Numbered from the stretch's first letter, positions 1-7,225 are shown. The stretch: 10,403 bases of DNA from Thermococci archaeon (GCA_003660605.1 QMUN01000012.1:1-10403); one strand, 5' to 3'. Numbers and translations: made by a program. The notes: generated by a model not told the origin, from the letters alone.

Positions 1-1
1 A

Positions 2-967
2 TATAAAATATCTTTGAAAGAAGTCCAGGATGATCTTGACAGAATTGAAAACAATGCAAAATCAAAGAAGGAGGAGTTAGAAAAGATAAAAAACAGGAAA
101 TCAGAAAATAAAGAAAAGATAAATGGTATAAGAAAAGAGAAAGAAGAATGTGAGAAAAAAATAATGAATTTACAGACTAAAATAAGTTTATTGGAACAAA
201 AAAAGCAGGATCTTAAAAATGAGATAGAAGAAATCTCAGAAGAAGCGGAGTTTTATGAAAAAACTGAGATAATAGATGATATTAGGGGGCTAGATTTTAG
301 AATAAAGAGAATGGAACGGGAGAAAGAGAGTCTGGAGCCTATAAATATGATGGCGATTGAAGAATATGAAACTACTGAGGAAAGGTATCTCACTCTAAAA
401 ACAAAGTATGAAAAGATATTAAAAGAAAAGGAAGCTGTCTTGAAGTTTATAGACAAAGTGGAAAATAGAAAGAAGGAGGTTTTTATGGATACATTTAACA
501 AGATAGCAGAAAACTTTTCCAGCATCTTTTTTGAACTCTCAGGGGGAGATGGTGATCTTCTTTTGGAAAATGAGATGGAACCTTTTGAAGGAGGGATAGA
601 TATCGAGGCAAAACCTCGGGGTAAAGAAATAAAAAGAGCAGCTGCAATGTCTGGAGGGGAAAAGGCGTTAACAGCTTTAGCTTTCGTTTTTGCCATCCAG
701 AGGTATAAAACAGCTCCATTTTATCTATTTGATGAGATAGATGCACATTTGGACGATGAGAATGTGAGAAAAGTAGCAGAAATGATAAAAAGAGCTTCAA
801 AAGACTCTCAGTTTATAATTATAACTCTCAGGGACGCGATGATGGCTTCAGCAGATAGACTTTTTGGTGTCTCTATGAAAGATGGAATCTCCAAGATAGT
901 CGCGGTAGAACTTCAGGATACCACAAAATACGAAGGAAAAAAGTTTGAAGTTATCGAAGAAGCCTAA
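2..967 (+). CDS. smc: SMC chromosome-partition ATPase, C-terminal part (5' end outside window)
   Basis: C-terminal portion of a structural-maintenance-of-chromosomes protein, the ATP-driven DNA-organising subunit of condensin-like complexes. The reading frame is open to the window edge, so the start, Walker A motif and hinge lie upstream. About 150 visible residues are charged Lys/Glu-rich heptad-like coiled coil (the returning arm). The C-terminal ATPase head follows, with the ABC signature MSGGEK (about bases 647-664), Walker B with its glutamate in FYLFDE (about 719-736), a D-loop-like DAHLDD and the terminal FIIITLR strand. All motifs look intact. No ScpA-like partner follows, because the next gene runs in the opposite direction and overlaps the stop codon by four bases. 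Rad50 is less likely given the FDEIDAHLDD stretch and the SMC-like tail around LFGVSM. Confidence 0.93.
   Translation, partial: YKISLKEVQDDLDRIENNAKSKKEELEKIKNRKSENKEKINGIRKEKEECEKKIMNLQTKISLLEQKKQDLKNEIEEISEEAEFYEKTEIIDDIRGLDFRIKRMEREKESLEPINMMAIEEYETTEERYLTLKTKYEKILKEKEAVLKFIDKVENRKKEVFMDTFNKIAENFSSIFFELSGGDGDLLLENEMEPFEGGIDIEAKPRGKEIKRAAAMSGGEKALTALAFVFAIQRYKTAPFYLFDEIDAHLDDENVRKVAEMIKRASKDSQFIIITLRDAMMASADRLFGVSMKDGISKIVAVELQDTTKYEGKKFEVIEEA
937..942 (-). terminator. possible T-run terminator for the coiled-coil membrane protein gene
   Basis: Six A on the plus strand give a T6 run in the minus-strand transcript, 21 bases after the stop codon of the gene ending at 964. Archaeal RNA polymerase can terminate on short T-runs without a hairpin. 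The run lies inside the smc coding end, so it could also be just lysine codons. Confidence 0.3.
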
Positions 968-1962
968 ATATTGAATTTTTTCTGCGACATGGATATACCT
1001 ATGAAGAGACTCAGCATTCCCGATGCAAGCATTATCCCTGCTACTGGCAATAGCATGACCCCCTCCAATGCTTTATCTTGCATCAAAAACATCAAGAAAA
1101 TTACACCTGTAAATATCCACAGTGCTCCTACTACATAGGACAGTATATTGAAGATCTTTGTTTTTCTCTTCGAGATACCCTGCATTCCTATAACTATCAT
1201 TGGTATTCCAGTAACTATAAGAAATATACTAAAAAGCATCCCGACAGTATCTGCCATCAGGAAGTCATTGATTGATGCTAAGAAAGATATCTCCAGAGGT
1301 GACAAAAACTTTAATACACCAAGGAAAAGCCAGATTATTCCCAGAGCATAAGGTAATACACTGCCTCCAACTTTTCTCTTCTCTTTTATAAAACCTGTAT
1401 CAATTCCAAGTTCTTCAGCTTCGGTCAAAATATCTTCAAGTGATGTTTCTTCAGGGATCTCTTCTTTTTGTATTTTCTCTCCCAGGAGATCTACACCTCT
1501 TATTTTCCTTGTCATATCAATTTCTGGCAGTGTTTCTTCAGTAACTTCTTCAGGTATTTCTTCGGGTATGGGCTCTTTTGTTTTTTCCAAAGGTCTTTCT
1601 AAACTTATCTTTTCTCTTTTAAGACCAGTTTGCAGAGTTTCCAGTTTTTTGACAGTCTCTCTTAAAAGCTCTGTATTCTCCCTCATCATCTCCGCGACCC
1701 CAGTAAGACTTCTGGCAACTTCCTGCATTGCTACATCTGTCTCATCCTCTCTCTCTTCTGTTAGTGCTTCTATCAATTTGTCAATTTTGTTAGTTCCTTT
1801 TTCCTCTTCCTCTATAGCGGCGGCACTCAAAACCTCTATCAGTTTATCAAGTCGCTCAATCAGGTCTCTACTACCTCCACCATACCTCATTGAACTTGCC
1901 AGATCATCTATTTGCTGTTTTATCTTGGCAATTTCAATCTCAATGTCCTTACTTGTTGCCAT
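964..1962 (-). CDS. unrecognised coiled-coil protein with four C-terminal membrane helices
   Basis: I do not recognise a family. The 332-residue product has three visible parts. Residues 1-120 are charged and helical and probably form coiled coil; they include two related segments, RLDKLIEVL (37-45) and KIDKLIEAL (59-67). Residues 121-195 are Glu/Pro-rich and probably disordered, with runs such as PEEIPEEV. The C-terminus has four hydrophobic stretches (about 201-221, 240-260, 271-294, 301-324) that should cross the membrane, leaving the long N-terminal arm on one face, probably cytoplasmic because it has no signal peptide. The ATG at 1962 is preferred over the TTG at 1974 because a GAGGG ribosome site lies five bases before it. 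The stop codon overlaps that of smc tail to tail. The architecture suggests an envelope-anchored scaffold or tether, but no function can be assigned. Confidence 0.8.
   Translation of the reverse strand: MATSKDIEIEIAKIKQQIDDLASSMRYGGGSRDLIERLDKLIEVLSAAAIEEEEKGTNKIDKLIEALTEEREDETDVAMQEVARSLTGVAEMMRENTELLRETVKKLETLQTGLKREKISLERPLEKTKEPIPEEIPEEVTEETLPEIDMTRKIRGVDLLGEKIQKEEIPEETSLEDILTEAEELGIDTGFIKEKRKVGGSVLPYALGIIWLFLGVLKFLSPLEISFLASINDFLMADTVGMLFSIFLIVTGIPMIVIGMQGISKRKTKIFNILSYVVGALWIFTGVIFLMFLMQDKALEGVMLLPVAGIMLASGMLSLFIGISMSQKKFNI
976..981 (+). terminator. possible T-run terminator for smc
   Basis: A T6 run starts nine bases after the smc stop codon, suitable as an archaeal oligo-T terminator. 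It lies within the C-terminal codons of the convergent gene and mirrors the A6 run at 937-942. Confidence 0.35.
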
Positions 1963-1967
1963 TATAT

Positions 1968-1972
1968 CCCTC
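1968..1972 (-). promoter_or_regulatory. Shine-Dalgarno site deciding the start at 1962
   Basis: GAGGG on the minus strand is five bases from the ATG at 1962. It lies inside the longer reading that would begin at TTG 1974, so it argues for the shorter protein. Confidence 0.6.
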
Positions 1973-2007
1973 AATAATTATTTTCTTTTAATCTCTATTG
2001 TTAAGCT

Positions 2008-2017
2008 ATTTAAAAAA
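2008..2017 (-). promoter_or_regulatory. possible TATA box for the coiled-coil membrane protein gene
   Basis: The minus strand reads TTTTTTAAAT here, about 50 bases before the ATG at 1962. Transcription starting about 25 bases downstream would leave a leader of about 25 bases containing the GAGGG site, consistent with a leadered gene. Another TA-rich candidate lies close by at about 2023-2030. Confidence 0.4.
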
Positions 2018-2058
2018 CTTTTCTATATATCTCCTATTTTTATCCTTTTTTATCAAGA

Positions 2059-2907
2059 TCATAAAATAATCAGGACTCCTATAAAAGATAAAATAACTCC
2101 TAAAATTATCCTCATACTTATCTTCTCATTCGTGAGAATAACAGCCAATATAATCGCAAAGATCGGTGCTGTTCCGTTTAAAGGGGCTGCTCTTGAAACA
2201 TCTATATACCTCAAAGCCTCCAAAAACAATAAGATTCCAACTCCAAGATCCAAAATCCCTCCGATAGCAACTAAAATCCAGCTTTTATTTATTTTCAGAA
2301 ACTCAATTTTTTCATATTTCATGGTGTAGATCAAAAGGAAAGAGGCAAATATCCCCATTCTTACAGTCGAAAAGACTAAAGGGCTCACACTGCTCATTGC
2401 GAGTTTCATGGCAGTCATAGAAGCTCCCCAGAAGAAAGATGCGCCTATAGCAGATAATACTCCCCTTCTTATATCAAGATCAAAATTCTTTTCAGAGATT
2501 AAAAAGATCGCTACTATTATCAAGATAGAACCAAAAATTACTTTGAAACTTATTATTTCTCCTATAAACAGAGTTGCCAGAAATATGGTAAAAAGAGGAT
2601 AAGTATTAGATATTGGATAAGCTCTGGCAATTCCTACAGCTCTCAAACTGAACATGTAAAGAAGATCACCTATTACAAGTCCAAAAAGTGTAGCTAAAAC
2701 GATATATAGAAGATCTCTTGCAGTAAGTTCAAAAATTTCTTCGAAATTACCAGTAATTATCAAAACTCCGAAAAGAAAAATTAAGGCTACTATAGGACGG
2801 ATCGTGTTTACGGTAGTGGGCTTCATTTCTTTTAAACCCGCTTTGTAAAAAACAGATGAAAAAGCCCATATCACTGCAGAGAGTATTGTGAGGAGTTCGC
2901 CTAACAT
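2059..2907 (-). CDS. DMT-superfamily (EamA-type) membrane transporter
   Basis: A 282-residue, almost wholly hydrophobic protein with about ten transmembrane helices in two homologous halves. This is the layout of drug/metabolite transporter (EamA) permeases. The first half begins with a helix containing SAVIWAFSSVFYKAGL; the second begins near the middle with SAIGASFFWGASMTAMKLA, the repeated small-residue/tryptophan start of each EamA unit. The length matches the family's usual 280-300 residues. Family members export or import amino acids, nucleotide sugars or other metabolites; the substrate cannot be read from sequence. GTG 2910 is also in frame, but ATG 2907 lies about 25 bases after a TATA-like box, as expected for a leaderless message. 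The gene is divergent from the YchF-like GTPase and has no evident functional partner nearby. Confidence 0.88.
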   Translation of the reverse strand: MLGELLTILSAVIWAFSSVFYKAGLKEMKPTTVNTIRPIVALIFLFGVLIITGNFEEIFELTARDLLYIVLATLFGLVIGDLLYMFSLRAVGIARAYPISNTYPLFTIFLATLFIGEIISFKVIFGSILIIVAIFLISEKNFDLDIRRGVLSAIGASFFWGASMTAMKLAMSSVSPLVFSTVRMGIFASFLLIYTMKYEKIEFLKINKSWILVAIGGILDLGVGILLFLEALRYIDVSRAAPLNGTAPIFAIILAVILTNEKISMRIILGVILSFIGVLIIL

Positions 2908-2926
2908 CACAGTTCATTGGTTCTGC

Positions 2927-2942
2927 AAAATTTAAAGGTTTT
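2927..2942 (-). promoter_or_regulatory. BRE/TATA promoter of the DMT transporter gene
   Basis: On the minus strand AAAACC is followed by TTTAAATTTT, a purine-rich BRE and TATA-like pair. The TATA centre is about 25 bases before ATG 2907, so transcription would start at or next to the start codon. No Shine-Dalgarno site is visible. Confidence 0.5.
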
Positions 2943-2951
2943 TATCAAACT

Positions 2952-2970
2952 CAGAAAACTTTTTATTAAT
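2952..2970 (+). promoter_or_regulatory. BRE/TATA promoter of the YchF-like GTPase gene
   Basis: CAGAAAAC followed by TTTTTATTAAT, with its centre about 24 bases before the ATG at 2989. The distance fits a leaderless transcript. It lies back to back with the transporter promoter in a gap of about 80 bases. Confidence 0.5.
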
Positions 2971-2988
2971 CAAGAATAGATAAAAAAT

Positions 2989-4173
2989 ATGGAAGTAGGT
3001 ATAGTAGGAAAGCCGAATGTGGGGAAATCCACTTTTTTTAACGCATGCACCCTGGGACATGCAGAGATCGCAAGTTACCCATTTACAACAATAGATTCGA
3101 ACATAGGGGTAGCATATGTCACATCCCAGTGCCCCTGCAAAGAGTTAAATATTACCTGCAATCCTCAGAACTCTAAATGCATTGACGGCATCAGATTGAT
3201 CCCTGTGAAGATCATAGATGTTGCGGGATTAGTTCCCGGAGCCTCTGAGGGAAGGGGACTTGGAAATAAGTTCTTGGATGACATAAGTAGGGCAAAGGCT
3301 CTTATACATGTTGTGGACGCTGCTGGAAGTACTGATGAAGAAGGCAAGCCATGTAAAATAGGAACGCATGATCCCGTAGAAGATGTGAGATTCCTTGAAA
3401 ATGAGATAGACTCGTGGTTTTTTAACATTCTTCATAAAAACTGGAAAAAGTTTTCAAAGAGGATACATCTCCAGCACGAAGAATTCATAAAGGTAGTGGC
3501 AGAACATTTTTCGGGTTTGGAAATAAAGGAAGAAGATCTCTATCTATCCTTAAGAGAGTGCGATCTGAATACAGAAAAACCAGATACATGGAAAGACGAG
3601 GAGTTAAAGAAGTTCTCCACTGTTTTAAGAAGAGTAACAAAGCCCATAGTCATAGCAGCAAACAAGATGGATGTGGCTCCGAAGGAAAACCTTGAAAGAC
3701 TTAAAGAAATCGGGTATAAGATAATTCCTACGAGTGCAGAAGCTGAACTCATTCTCAGAAAGGCGAAAGACTTTGTGGATTATGTACCTGGCTCTGAGGA
3801 TTTTGAAATAAAGTCGGAGAAAACGACAGAGAAACAGAAACACGCTCTTGAGATAATAAAAAATGTTCTGAATGAGTATGGAAATACAGGGGTAGTTCAG
3901 TGCTTGAACTATGCAATTTTCGATGTTCTGGAAAGAATAGTAGTTTACCCCGTGGAAGATGAAAACCATTTCACAGATAAAAAAGGGAATGTCCTTCCTG
4001 ATGCCTATCTTATGAAAAAAGGTTCTACTCCTCATGATCTTGCTTATGAGATCCACACAGATATAGGAAAAAATTTTATCTATGCTATAAATGCAAGGAC
4101 AAAGATGCGGATAGCTGAAGATTACAAACTTCACAACAGAGATATTATAAAGATATTCTCAGCAGCTAGATGA
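2989..4173 (+). CDS. YchF/OLA1-like Obg-family GTPase (archaeal type)
   Basis: A 394-residue translation-associated P-loop NTPase of the Obg/YchF group, cytoplasmic and probably ribosome-linked as in homologues. Motifs are complete: G1 GKPNVGKST (7-15), switch I around PFTT (31-34), G3 DVAG (77-80), G4 NKMD (225-228), G5-like TSA (248-250), then a C-terminal TGS domain (about 318-391). NKMD is the guanine-specificity form; bacterial YchF and eukaryotic OLA1, which prefer ATP, have it altered, so GTP is the likelier substrate here. A cysteine group (C48, C50, C57, C64) between switch I and G3 resembles the insert I recall in archaeal homologues and might bind metal. The gene appears to be its own transcription unit with a leaderless promoter. 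Its last eight bases overlap the convergent EndoQ gene. Confidence 0.93.
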   Translation: MEVGIVGKPNVGKSTFFNACTLGHAEIASYPFTTIDSNIGVAYVTSQCPCKELNITCNPQNSKCIDGIRLIPVKIIDVAGLVPGASEGRGLGNKFLDDISRAKALIHVVDAAGSTDEEGKPCKIGTHDPVEDVRFLENEIDSWFFNILHKNWKKFSKRIHLQHEEFIKVVAEHFSGLEIKEEDLYLSLRECDLNTEKPDTWKDEELKKFSTVLRRVTKPIVIAANKMDVAPKENLERLKEIGYKIIPTSAEAELILRKAKDFVDYVPGSEDFEIKSEKTTEKQKHALEIIKNVLNEYGNTGVVQCLNYAIFDVLERIVVYPVEDENHFTDKKGNVLPDAYLMKKGSTPHDLAYEIHTDIGKNFIYAINARTKMRIAEDYKLHNRDIIKIFSAAR

Positions 4174-5350
4174 TCCAGTTATCGAGACCACGGGTCATTA
4201 TATTCAAACTGCCATAGCGACCTCCGCCTCCGGGAGTTATACATATTTTTCCTTCTCTATAACTCAGAATAAAATCAGCGATCTCCTTATCTATCTCTTC
4301 AAGCTCTTTATATTCTACATTCACCAGAACATCTATTTCATTCTTGAATTTTTGCAAAAATTTTTCATAAATTGCAGTGTTTCCCCTGGTAAAAACTTTG
4401 CATCCCCTTTTCAATGCTATTATCTCTGCCAGAGGAGCTATTCTCATATATGGAGGTCTGTGGTCAGGATGATTATTTTCCTTATCTTTTAACTCCATGA
4501 TCCTGTCATATACACCTTTTTTTATCCTCCCTCCACAACTACATCTCCATTTTCTATTTATCGCTTCTTCCAAAGAGTATATCTTAAAACATTTTATACA
4601 TGCAGTTCTGTGGTATTTTCCAAGCTTTGGATCGAGACCGACATTCATAACAAAATTTCTTCCATTTTTTCTTTTAATTGCTTTAACTATCTCGGAGTAC
4701 GTTTTTTCCTCCACACTCAAAATATTAAACTCTCTTCCAAGTCTGTGAGGCCATGGAGAATGAGCATCGCTGTTGCTCATAAATGTTAAGTTCTTTAATT
4801 CTGAGATGTAGTCAGCTAGATCCGTGTCCGCAGATAATCCCAGTTCCAGGAAATCTATTTTATCAAAATATTCTTTATAGCAGTCTCTTAAAGAATCATA
4901 CTCTGCGTATATTGAAGTCCACGGAGTAAAGGCATGTGCAGGTCCTATAATACCTTCTGCAGATTTCACTCTTTCTACGATCTCGTTTCCTCCAAGACTT
5001 AAATGGCATCTCCCATCTTTATCGATATCACTTGAATATTTTTTAAACTCTTCGTAGAGTTCTTTTACTTTTGAGAGCGAAGGGAGGATAATAAGATGAT
5101 GTATCCTTCTGTTGTCTTCCACCTCTACAGTAATTATAAATCTTACCCCTCCTGTCTCAAAAGTTCCTTCCTCTATCTTCTCCAGCGTTTTTTTTAGATG
5201 TGAAAGCCATAAAGGATGAAAAACATCTGCTGTGCCTACAAAGTCCAGACCTTTCAGTTCTGCCTCCTTAGAAATTACAGGAATCTCCATTTTTCCTGAG
5301 GTTGCGCCAGAATACTTTGAATGTAAATGAAAATCCACTGCAATCTTCAT
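4166..5350 (-). CDS. endQ: Endonuclease Q (EndoQ), PHP-domain repair nuclease for deaminated DNA
   Basis: A 394-residue protein closely resembling thermococcal EndoQ, which nicks DNA 5' of hypoxanthine, uracil, xanthine or abasic sites. The N-terminal PHP metal-binding fold shows DFHLH (6-10), VEVEDNRR (75-82) with HH (84-85), GPAHAFTPW (136-144) and SNSDAHSPWPHRLGREF (192-208), all hallmark segments. A zinc-finger insert follows (C251, C254, C270, C272); its second knuckle is CSC rather than the CxxC I recall in Pyrococcus. RPPYMRIAPLAEI (298-310) and a Gly-rich TPGGGGRYG (372-380) complete the family pattern. The tail TRGLDNWI (386-393) resembles a PCNA-interacting peptide. The start codon shares an ATGA with the PAC2 stop, with GGAG eight bases upstream, so translation is probably coupled. 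It is the last gene of the PCNA-led cluster. Confidence 0.9.
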   Translation of the reverse strand: MKIAVDFHLHSKYSGATSGKMEIPVISKEAELKGLDFVGTADVFHPLWLSHLKKTLEKIEEGTFETGGVRFIITVEVEDNRRIHHLIILPSLSKVKELYEEFKKYSSDIDKDGRCHLSLGGNEIVERVKSAEGIIGPAHAFTPWTSIYAEYDSLRDCYKEYFDKIDFLELGLSADTDLADYISELKNLTFMSNSDAHSPWPHRLGREFNILSVEEKTYSEIVKAIKRKNGRNFVMNVGLDPKLGKYHRTACIKCFKIYSLEEAINRKWRCSCGGRIKKGVYDRIMELKDKENNHPDHRPPYMRIAPLAEIIALKRGCKVFTRGNTAIYEKFLQKFKNEIDVLVNVEYKELEEIDKEIADFILSYREGKICITPGGGGRYGSLNIMTRGLDNWII

Positions 5351-6123
5351 CTTATATACTCCATTCCCCTGTTTTTTTCTTCGAGCATCTCTTTTTTTAT
5401 CGTTTTTTCCTGAAACTTCTGGAGTTTCTTTATAAGCTCCTCATTTTCTTTTATCTTCTTTTCCAAACCTTCCAGACTTATATCAATGCCCAGAATCTTG
5501 TTCAGGCGATGAAGTACCGATTTGGCAGCTTTTGGATCGATTACAAAACCTGAAGATTCACCCAGGAGACATAATCCCCTAAAATTCCTCAATCTTCCTA
5601 TCGCAAGAAGAAGTCCTGAAGCACCAACAATTGCAGCGCCTATGTCTTCTCTGAATATTAATTTGGAATCAATACTGGAAACCCTCTTGATTATTTCCTG
5701 ATCTGTTCCAGAAGCCAAAACTCTTGGCTCTTTAACTTCTTTACCCCCTGATGAATAACCTCCTAGGGTATAGATCTCCTTTACATCATATTTTTCTGAA
5801 AAATCGAGTATTTTTTGAACGACTTCATAATGCCCATACGAGTCTGCGGGATGAACTTGAGTATCGCCTGTTAAGATTATAAGATCTTTTTCCCCTTTAT
5901 AGTAATAAAATTCGTCTCTTACAAGTCTGAGACTGGAATCTTTCTCTATGATTGCCTGATGTGGAAAATGTGGAGAATATAATTCGGCAAATTTTTTTGT
6001 TTTTAATTCAGATATAAGATATTCCACAGCTATCTTTCCTATAAGCCCTATGCCTGGCAGTCCTTCTATTAAAATTGGATTTTTCAAATTTATTTTTTCA
6101 AGTTCAACGATTTCGGTCTTCAT
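5347..6123 (-). CDS. PAC2-family protein (probable proteasome-assembly chaperone, Pba-like)
   Basis: A 258-residue member of the PAC2 (formerly DUF75) family, whose archaeal PbaA/PbaB proteins help assemble or cap the 20S proteasome. The N-terminal strand-loop GLPGIGLIGKIA (21-32) is the family signature. LTGDTQVHPADSYGHYE (84-100), the YTLGGYSSG segment (118-126) and IVGASGLLLAIG (165-176) match the conserved core. A charged helix (about 216-250) forms a likely coiled coil at the C-terminus. The last residues are EYIR: a tyrosine is present, but not in the exact HbYX register used for proteasome docking. The start lies inside the end of the Nop10 gene (20-base overlap), preceded by GGTGA; the stop overlaps the EndoQ start. 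The proteasome role is inferred from the family. Confidence 0.87.
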   Translation of the reverse strand: MKTEIVELEKINLKNPILIEGLPGIGLIGKIAVEYLISELKTKKFAELYSPHFPHQAIIEKDSSLRLVRDEFYYYKGEKDLIILTGDTQVHPADSYGHYEVVQKILDFSEKYDVKEIYTLGGYSSGGKEVKEPRVLASGTDQEIIKRVSSIDSKLIFREDIGAAIVGASGLLLAIGRLRNFRGLCLLGESSGFVIDPKAAKSVLHRLNKILGIDISLEGLEKKIKENEELIKKLQKFQEKTIKKEMLEEKNRGMEYIR

Positions 6124-6277
6124 CTCTTTTCACCAATTTTAGTTTTCTTCTGTATTTGCCATACTTATCCTCCAATGAAAATTTTGGGGGTTTGGGGTAG
6201 TATGTTTGTGAATGGCATTTTGGACATTCTTGTTTGAAGGTATACGTTCCACACGAAAAACATTTTCTTATCTTCAT
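6104..6277 (-). CDS. nop10: Nop10, H/ACA RNP component
   Basis: A 57-codon gene. Nop10 binds the pseudouridine synthase Cbf5 in the H/ACA guide-RNA complex that modifies rRNA. The product begins MKIRKCFSCGTY, has a second cysteine pair CPKC, and then the diagnostic stretch PKPPKFSLEDKYGKYRRKLK (30-49), which closely matches other archaeal Nop10 proteins. The four cysteines (C6, C9, C18, C21) form the zinc ribbon, and the basic tail contacts Cbf5 and RNA. The ATG lies four bases after the aIF2-alpha stop codon, and the gene's 3' end overlaps the PAC2-family gene by 20 bases. aIF2-alpha followed by Nop10 is a familiar archaeal order. Length (57) is normal for the family. Confidence 0.94.
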   Translation of the reverse strand: MKIRKCFSCGTYTFKQECPKCHSQTYYPKPPKFSLEDKYGKYRRKLKLVKRDEDRNR

Positions 6278-6281
6278 TTTC

Positions 6282-7040
6282 TCACTTTTTGATCCTTACA
6301 AACTCTACCTTCCCATCGTGATCATGCATAAATTTTGAAACCTTATCTGAATACTCGGTGAGAATAGCTTCTGCTGTTTTATAATCGGAACTTGTTATCT
6401 TCACGGAGTATTTTGGAGATCCCAAAAGCCTCACCTCTATCTCCGGATCCTCAGTCTTTAAAGCATCTTTTATTACTTCCACACCCCTGGGTTCATAGCA
6501 TTCTATTGTAAGGTTGGCTCTTACCTCCACCTTTTGGAGTTCAAATGTGGAAAGTATAAGGTCATAGAGATCATCTATATACTCCTCAGGTATCTTTCCT
6601 TCAAAAACTTTTTTTCCGTTTATAAGAGCATTTTCAAAGGCTTCGTAGAGATACTCATACTCCTGACTTAAAGGTTTCGATATCTTTTCAATGACATCCT
6701 TCATTGGGATATTATGTTTTTCTGCAAAGTACTCAAGAAGCTTTCTGCCCTTTTTCTCCTGTTTATGCTGCTGGATGGTCATCTTTTTCTGTTGTTCGCT
6801 TACTCTTCTCAGTGAAAGGTTTATGTGTCTCTTTGAAGGCTCTACCTTCAGAACTTTGGTGACAACTTTCTGCCCCATCTTAACGTGAGTTCTTATATTT
6901 TTTACCCATCCGGAAGATATCTCTCTTATGGGGATCATACCCTCCTTATCATACTCATCAAGTTTAACTATGACGCCGTAGGGATGTATCTCTGTTACAG
7001 TACCTATTACAAACTCACCTTCTTCAGGGTATTTATCCAT
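6282..7040 (-). CDS. eif2a: Translation initiation factor aIF2, alpha subunit
   Basis: A 252-residue alpha subunit of archaeal initiation factor 2, which with beta and gamma delivers initiator Met-tRNA to the small ribosomal subunit. Residues about 7-79 form the S1/OB domain (EGEFVIGTVTEIHPYGVIVKL through HINLSLRRV). A helical middle domain follows, then an alpha/beta C-terminal domain (about 170-252) that binds the gamma subunit. Ser43 in EISSGWVKNIR sits by eye near the serine reported as a kinase target in Pyrococcus aIF2-alpha; that alignment is from memory. The ATG follows the S27e stop by one base, and GGAGGAG inside the S27e 3' end can act as ribosome site. It is slightly shorter than many homologues but complete. 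Confidence 0.95.
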   Translation of the reverse strand: MDKYPEEGEFVIGTVTEIHPYGVIVKLDEYDKEGMIPIREISSGWVKNIRTHVKMGQKVVTKVLKVEPSKRHINLSLRRVSEQQKKMTIQQHKQEKKGRKLLEYFAEKHNIPMKDVIEKISKPLSQEYEYLYEAFENALINGKKVFEGKIPEEYIDDLYDLILSTFELQKVEVRANLTIECYEPRGVEVIKDALKTEDPEIEVRLLGSPKYSVKITSSDYKTAEAILTEYSDKVSKFMHDHDGKVEFVRIKK

Positions 7041-7041
7041 T

Positions 7042-7221
7042 TTATTCCAGCTCCTCCACTATCTTTCCATGTAATTTTCCCAGACCGCCTCTTGGCTCTA
7101 CCAGAGTTTTGCCGCAGACTAAACACCGTATTGTTGTTGCAGGCTTATTAAAAACTACCTGTTCATTTCCGCAATCCTGACACTTTATTTTAATAAATTT
7201 GGATCTTGGTTTAACTATCAT
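7042..7221 (-). CDS. rps27e: Ribosomal protein S27e
   Basis: A 59-codon gene for a zinc-ribbon protein of the small ribosomal subunit. The product begins [20 protein letters not shown]. It has two cysteine pairs (C14/C17, C33/C36) and the typical ending with [17 protein letters not shown]. Archaeal S27e is usually about 60 residues, so it is full length. It starts five bases after the L44e stop, and its stop is one base from the aIF2-alpha start. L44e, S27e and aIF2-alpha in this order is a widely conserved archaeal cluster, which supports the identification. Confidence 0.94.
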   Translation of the reverse strand: MIVKPRSKFIKIKCQDCGNEQVVFNKPATTIRCLVCGKTLVEPRGGLGKLHGKIVEELE

Positions 7222-7225
7222 ATTA

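Noticed and set aside
1568..2329. Long plus-strand open frame opposite the coiled-coil protein and transporter
   Set aside because: It is a Ser/Ile/Leu-rich shadow spanning the coding strand of two well-supported minus-strand genes and their promoter gap, with no recognisable domain.
5347..5360. HbYX proteasome-docking motif at the PAC2-family C-terminus
   Set aside because: The tail EYIR has a tyrosine, but it is third from the end rather than second, so it does not match hydrophobic-Tyr-any.
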